NCBI GenBank assembly: GCA_000495415.1
Contig: AWGX01000749.1
Coordinates: 1 to 7,459 of the forward strand
Source of the DNA: Smithella sp. ME-1
GTDB taxonomy: Bacteria > Desulfobacterota > Syntrophia > Syntrophales > Smithellaceae
Reading direction: 5' to 3'
DNA length: 7,459 bases
Shown piece by piece: positions 3,334-7,459 of the stretch. The position numbers and the translations under genes are program-made. The notes below the pieces were generated by a model. The model did not search any database. It had not been told where the DNA came from and saw only the letters and a program-made list of their open reading frames with translations. Position 1 is the first letter of the stretch, and the number at the start of each line of letters is the position of its first letter.

Positions 3334-5961
3334 GTGACATTATTTAGTAGAATTAGTAATCTTTCCCGTAGGGTTATTGATGTACGCATTTGGTTATCGA
3401 GCGCGGCCGTAATTATTCTGATTCTGTTGCTAATCCTGACGGTTAATTATGCCCGGGAAAAAGATATGGCAGAGTTATTTGGCCAGCAGCAACTTGCCAA
3501 TGTAAAAAATACTGCAACAAGATTGTCAGAGGTTTTATCACTGGTTGAGAAAAATATTGCTTTATTTCCTCATTTTGATTTTCAATTTGAAAAAACTCCT
3601 GAAGAAATTGACAGATATTATAAAATATTGTCTTCCGATTGGGAAAATGCGCTCAGATCAATTGTCCTGCTTGATGCCAACGGTAAAATAAAAAGTTTTT
3701 ATCCCCATGATAACCTACCTATAATAAATTTATCAGATCATTTTGAAATTATAAAAAAAGAACAAAAACAATATTTAAGCATAGCTGTGCCGGGTAAGTT
3801 GCATGTTGCCGATTTTAAACAAAAAGCAGGTCGGTATCTGTTAATAGGATGTCCTATTCAGCATCAAAGTGGTGAATTCGCAGGGGCTTGGATAGTCATT
3901 TTTTCTTTGGCAGTCGTTGTTAATAAATACGAAGAACAAGCCAGATATAATGAAATGGGAGAAGTATGGCTAATAGATGAAAAACAACAAATAATTATTC
4001 ACGACAATCCTGCATTTATAGGAGAAAACATTGCCAGCCTGTTCAAAAACGGTAAAGAGGCGCAAATTGATTTTTTGGCGGGTCAAGGTGGTTATTTTGA
4101 AGCGATGGTTCTTCAGAAGGATACAAAACAGCAGCGTAGCGTGATTGCTTTTTATCCTTTACAGGCAGGGTATAAAAGATGGATTCTCTTTGTTGCAACT
4201 CCATACAGTCAGGTAATTTCACCTGTTCGTAAAACTTTTGTTTATACACTTTTCAGCTCGTTTTTACTCATTCTGGTAGTTATAATTGCAAGTATCTCTT
4301 TTGCTTACAAGGAGGGCAAAAGGCTGCGTATTAAAGAAGGAGAAAAAAGATTAAAAGAGCGGGAAGACTGGCAAGAAAAATTGTTACGAGAAAAGAAAAT
4401 CATGGAAGGCATTATTGAAGGCTCTCCTATTCCCAGCTTTGTCATTAACAATGCACATAAGGTAATTTTATGGAATCGAGCCTGTACTGAACTTACCGGT
4501 TATTCAGCTGAAGATATGCTTGGTACCAATAATCAATACAAACCGTTTTATCCAACAAAAAGACCTGTTATTGCGGATTTAATAATCGACAATGAAACAG
4601 AGGATTTAAGTAAATATTATGGAGCTAAGCAAATAAAAAAATCGGACAATGTGTTGGGTGCTTATGAAGCAATCGATTACTTTGAAAATCTTGGTGGTCG
4701 TAGTCGTTTTTTGTATTTTTTAGCGGCTCCTATTTATGATGAAAAAGGGGAAATCATAGCTGCAATCGAAACGCTGCAGGATATTTCGCGCGAAAAAGAG
4801 ATGACCAGAAGCCTAAACGAATATGCCGAGACATTGCAAAATGAATTAATAGAAAATATAGAACTGCGCAGGCAGATTGAAGAAATATACAACTACTTAC
4901 AATCGATAATAAATAGTTTGCCGGATAAAATTTATGAAATTGATGAAAACGGCATTATCAACTATATGAGCAGTGGTTTAAAGAAAGGAGGAAGAGTCCA
5001 ATCGCTTGAGTTTAAAGGGAAATATTTTTTAGATTTTGTTGCCCCTGGATACGAAGCGTTTGTCTTGTCCAAATGGCAAGATGCAAAAAAGGGCATTTAT
5101 GACTCTTATGAAATTGAAGCAACGAGCAAAAATGGCCGTAAACACAATCTTCTGATTACAACGTCTCCTGTTATAGGGACCAATCATTTTATACTGGTTC
5201 AACGTGATATCACCGAATTTAAGAATCTGGAAAAGCAGCTGTACGAAAGTCAGAAATTGTCTGCTTTGGGACAGTTATCTGCTGGCATAGCCCATGAAAT
5301 ACGTAATCCGCTTTCTTCAATAAGAATGAGCTTGCAGATATTGGCAAAACGCATGAACCCCGAGGGGAATGATTTAAAGAGGTTTAGAATCGCGGAAAAA
5401 GAAGTGGACCATTTAGAAATGTTGGTCAATAACATTTTAGCCTTTGCCAAGCCGGTAGAACCAAAGAAAAGCCCAGTGGCATTGTCTAAGGTTCTGGAAC
5501 AGGCCATAGCTCTGTCTGAAAAAGGAATTACCGATAAGAAGATTGAAATGCAGACAGAGTTCGGTGATATTCCTCCCGTCACAGTTGACGCGGCTATGAT
5601 GACTGACGCGTTCCTGAATATAATCCGTAACGCCGTGGAAGCGTCGAAGGAACATGGCAAAATCAAAATTTCGCTGCGCTATGCTTATGAAAATCATCAG
5701 TCCGTTGTTGTGGAGGTTAAAGATGATGGAAGCGGTATTGACGAGCAAGACATGCCGCATATATTCAATCCCTTCTTTACGCGTAAGAATTATGGTACCG
5801 GATTAGGGCTTTCTCTGGTAAATAAAATAGTTGATATTCATCAGGGAATGATTAATATCTTCAGCAAAAAGAATGAAGGTACTAAGGTGCTTATCATTTT
5901 GCCAATAGAAACCGAAGGTGTGCTTTCATTACCAGTTTCGAATAACAAACAAGGTAAATAA
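3334..5961 (+). CDS. Sensor histidine kinase, dCache-PAS-PAS-HisKA-HATPase
   Basis: An 875-aa membrane sensor kinase. TM1 (about 18-39) and TM2 (about 302-325) enclose an extracytoplasmic double-Cache-like sensor. A charged coiled-coil linker (about 326-356) leads to two PAS domains (about 357-487, with the WNRACTELTGYSAEDMLG motif, and about 517-629). A second coiled coil precedes the HisKA domain, with phospho-acceptor His654 in AHEIRNPLSSI. The HATPase domain has the N box (NIIRNAVEA, Asn766), the G1 box DDGSGI (797-802), the F box (FNPFFTRK) and the G2 box GTGLGLS (821-827). All catalytic motifs are intact, and the style is that of NtrB-like kinases paired with sigma-54 activators. The start is GTG directly after the TAG of the 59-aa gene; the next in-frame Met (residue 45) would lose TM1. 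The cognate regulator starts 3 nt after the stop. The ligand and the cytoplasmic PAS cofactor, if any, cannot be read from the sequence. Confidence 0.97.
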   Translation: MTLFSRISNLSRRVIDVRIWLSSAAVIILILLLILTVNYAREKDMAELFGQQQLANVKNTATRLSEVLSLVEKNIALFPHFDFQFEKTPEEIDRYYKILSSDWENALRSIVLLDANGKIKSFYPHDNLPIINLSDHFEIIKKEQKQYLSIAVPGKLHVADFKQKAGRYLLIGCPIQHQSGEFAGAWIVIFSLAVVVNKYEEQARYNEMGEVWLIDEKQQIIIHDNPAFIGENIASLFKNGKEAQIDFLAGQGGYFEAMVLQKDTKQQRSVIAFYPLQAGYKRWILFVATPYSQVISPVRKTFVYTLFSSFLLILVVIIASISFAYKEGKRLRIKEGEKRLKEREDWQEKLLREKKIMEGIIEGSPIPSFVINNAHKVILWNRACTELTGYSAEDMLGTNNQYKPFYPTKRPVIADLIIDNETEDLSKYYGAKQIKKSDNVLGAYEAIDYFENLGGRSRFLYFLAAPIYDEKGEIIAAIETLQDISREKEMTRSLNEYAETLQNELIENIELRRQIEEIYNYLQSIINSLPDKIYEIDENGIINYMSSGLKKGGRVQSLEFKGKYFLDFVAPGYEAFVLSKWQDAKKGIYDSYEIEATSKNGRKHNLLITTSPVIGTNHFILVQRDITEFKNLEKQLYESQKLSALGQLSAGIAHEIRNPLSSIRMSLQILAKRMNPEGNDLKRFRIAEKEVDHLEMLVNNILAFAKPVEPKKSPVALSKVLEQAIALSEKGITDKKIEMQTEFGDIPPVTVDAAMMTDAFLNIIRNAVEASKEHGKIKISLRYAYENHQSVVVEVKDDGSGIDEQDMPHIFNPFFTRKNYGTGLGLSLVNKIVDIHQGMINIFSKKNEGTKVLIILPIETEGVLSLPVSNNKQGK

Positions 5962-5964
5962 ATT

Positions 5965-7347
5965 ATGCCGAGTATTCTAGTCATAGATGATGATGCTTCG
6001 ATAGCTGAAACACTGGATTTGTATCTTACAGAAGAAGGTTACAAAGTCCGTACCGCATTGACCGGTACAGATGGTTTGAATAAATATGTGCAGGAGCCGT
6101 CGGATGTAGTAATTCTGGATATCCGTCTACCCGATGTTGACGGATTCACCGTACTTGAAGATCTCAAAGAGGAGAATGAAAACGTTAAAGTCATCATGAT
6201 AACCGCTTTTCATGATATGGAGACAACCATTAACGCGATGAAGAGCGGTGCCTTTGATTATATCCATAAACCTGTTAATGTTGACGAACTCGACCTGGCA
6301 ATTAAAAAAGCCCTGAAAACTCTGGAGATGGAAAAAAAGATCGACGGCCTTCTGATGGAACCGTCAAGAACTTTCCGCGTCGGAGACATTATTGGTACCG
6401 GCAACGAAATGCGGGAAATTTTTAAAACCATAGGAATTGTTTCCCAGAGTCGCACTACCGTTCTGATTCAAGGTGAGAGTGGCACGGGTAAGGAATTAAT
6501 CGCCAAAGTAATACATAACAATACTTCGCCTGATGAACCTTTTATCGCCGTTAACTGTTCGGCGATTGTCGAAACTCTGCTGGAGTCGGAACTATTCGGC
6601 CATGAAAAAGGTTCGTTCACCGGAGCCGTTGCCAGAAAACTGGGCAAATTCGAACTGGCGAGATACGGCTCTGTTTTTTTGGATGAAATAAGCGAAATGT
6701 CCGTCAATCTTCAGGCGAAACTTCTGCGCGTTTTACAGGAGATGGAATTCGACAGGGTGGGCGGAAAAGATAAGGTTAAAGTCAACGCCCGTATTATGGC
6801 CGCGACCAATAAGGATTTAAAGACTCTGGTTAATGAAGGGAAATTTCGCGACGATTTATATTACCGCCTCAATATAGTATCCATTAACCTGCCGCCGCTG
6901 CGTGCGCGCCGTCAGGATATTCCGCAGCTGATTGATTATCTGCTGGCCAAAATCAATCTGGATTTGCACAAAAAAATTATCGGAGTTTCCGGTGAAGTAA
7001 TGGAAATCTTCATGAATTATAACTGGCCGGGCAACGTCCGCGAGCTGGAAAATCTGCTTGTACGAGCTTGCGTTGTAGCTCAGGGACAGTTTTTGGGAGT
7101 CAGTGATTTTCCTGAGCTGGGTAAGGAGGACACAGCAAAACCGGTGTACGATGAAAAATCTGATTTGTTTAAACCATCGGAACCGGGGAAATTTCTAACT
7201 CTTGATGAAGTGGAAGAGCGCTACATCAGAAAAGTTATTAAAGAGACGGATAAGAACAAAGGTGAGATTTGCGATGTGTTGGGGGTTTCCAGGCCGACGC
7301 TCGAAAGAAAATTGGAAAAATATGGCATCACCTTTGAACGCGAGTAG
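5965..7347 (+). CDS. NtrC-family sigma-54-dependent response regulator
   Basis: A 460-aa cytoplasmic transcription activator of complete NtrC layout. The receiver domain (about 3-115) has acidic residues D8-D10, phospho-acceptor Asp52 in VVILDIRLPD, Thr80 and Lys102. The AAA+ sigma-54-interaction domain (about 140-375) has Walker A GESGTGKE (170-177), the sigma-54-contacting loop GSFTGA (216-221), Walker B VFLDE (237-241), and the FRDDLYYRLN arginine-finger region (R295, R301). The Fis-type helix-turn-helix lies at the C-terminus (about 418-456: NKGEICDVLGVSRPTLERKL). When phosphorylated it should oligomerise, bind upstream sites and use ATP to open sigma-54 promoters. The loop carries Ser where the consensus GAFTGA has Ala. 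The gene starts 3 nt after the kinase stop, with AAGG (5951-5954) about 10 nt before the ATG, so the two form one operon and almost surely a cognate pair. A likely target is the sigma-54-like promoter facing atpE. Confidence 0.97.
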   Translation: MPSILVIDDDASIAETLDLYLTEEGYKVRTALTGTDGLNKYVQEPSDVVILDIRLPDVDGFTVLEDLKEENENVKVIMITAFHDMETTINAMKSGAFDYIHKPVNVDELDLAIKKALKTLEMEKKIDGLLMEPSRTFRVGDIIGTGNEMREIFKTIGIVSQSRTTVLIQGESGTGKELIAKVIHNNTSPDEPFIAVNCSAIVETLLESELFGHEKGSFTGAVARKLGKFELARYGSVFLDEISEMSVNLQAKLLRVLQEMEFDRVGGKDKVKVNARIMAATNKDLKTLVNEGKFRDDLYYRLNIVSINLPPLRARRQDIPQLIDYLLAKINLDLHKKIIGVSGEVMEIFMNYNWPGNVRELENLLVRACVVAQGQFLGVSDFPELGKEDTAKPVYDEKSDLFKPSEPGKFLTLDEVEERYIRKVIKETDKNKGEICDVLGVSRPTLERKLEKYGITFERE

Positions 7348-7349
7348 CT

Positions 7350-7459
7350 GGGCTTTTGAAAAACGGCCATCTGCGGCGTTGCGCTGCAAACCCCACCGCT
7401 CAACGTATGAAACTATACGCCTCGCGGCAAGTTTCTTGCGCGCCTAGCATCTCAGCACT
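7350..7459. repeat. Repeat-like intergenic element, cut by the window edge
   Basis: Just past the regulator stop the sequence becomes GC-richer and non-coding in character. It contains AAAAACGGCCATCTGCGG, GTTGCGCTGCAAACCCC, a short hairpin CGTAT-GAAACT-ATACG (7404-7408, 7415-7419), then TTGCGCGCCTAGCATCTCAG. From memory, elements of this style are scattered between genes in Desulfobacterota genomes; this was not checked. No second copy lies in the window and its right end is missing. No clear terminator with a T run is seen for the kinase operon before the edge. Confidence 0.45.

Noticed and set aside
3334..5961. Antisense frames within the kinase gene (for example 5250-5666 and 5437-5760)
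   Set aside because: They overlap a kinase with intact catalytic motifs and show no recognisable domains, so they are shadows of the real gene.
7202..7447. Plus-strand frame overlapping the regulator's end and the terminal repeat
   Set aside because: It overlaps the helix-turn-helix coding region in another frame and continues into the repeat-like element without protein features.
1..7459. CRISPR arrays, tRNA or rRNA genes, transposase genes
   Set aside because: No regularly spaced repeats, cloverleaf-like sequence, rRNA motifs or transposase-like proteins were seen on either strand.

Overview
The window looks like a chromosomal piece of an anaerobic, Gram-negative bacterium, most likely of the Desulfobacterota (former Deltaproteobacteria). 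The signs are an AtpZ/AtpI-type ATP synthase accessory protein, an F0 subunit c with a signal-peptide-like N-terminus, a Cache-PAS histidine kinase paired with an NtrC-type sigma-54 activator, and AT-rich intergenic DNA broken by short GC-richer repeats. The lineage is inferred from gene style and was not confirmed by any search.

Left part (1-618, minus strand): a 64-aa two-helix membrane protein of unknown function is followed by AtpZ. After it comes the first 17 codons of a gene cut by the window edge, probably atpI. This is the usual head of an F0 operon, which would continue to the left. Between this unit and the next lie a 17-nt palindrome, a structured GC-richer element (731-816) and a strong terminator (837-866).

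Middle part (892-2624, minus strand): a two-gene unit of atpE (F0 subunit c) and a 436-aa membrane receptor. The receptor has an extracytoplasmic double-Cache-like domain, no output domain, and a C-terminal tail of seven aspartates and a lysine. Having subunit c next to a ligand sensor, and apart from atpZ/atpI, is unusual. Upstream, on the same strand, is a good match to a sigma-54 promoter (TGGCATAAGTCATGCA, 2735-2750).

Right part (3154-7347, plus strand): divergently from atpE, across about 530 bases of very AT-rich DNA, runs a compact operon. It encodes a 59-aa two-helix membrane protein, a GTG-started 875-aa Cache-PAS-PAS histidine kinase (its start touches the preceding stop), and a 460-aa NtrC-family sigma-54-dependent response regulator 3 nt further on. 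The window ends in a repeat-like element (about 7350-7459).

Working hypothesis: the kinase reads an extracytoplasmic signal and phosphorylates the regulator. The regulator then activates the sigma-54 promoter of the divergent atpE-Cache unit, which would put supply of c-ring subunits and a second Cache sensor under signal control. The protein families and the promoter match are visible in the sequence. The regulatory link is inference.
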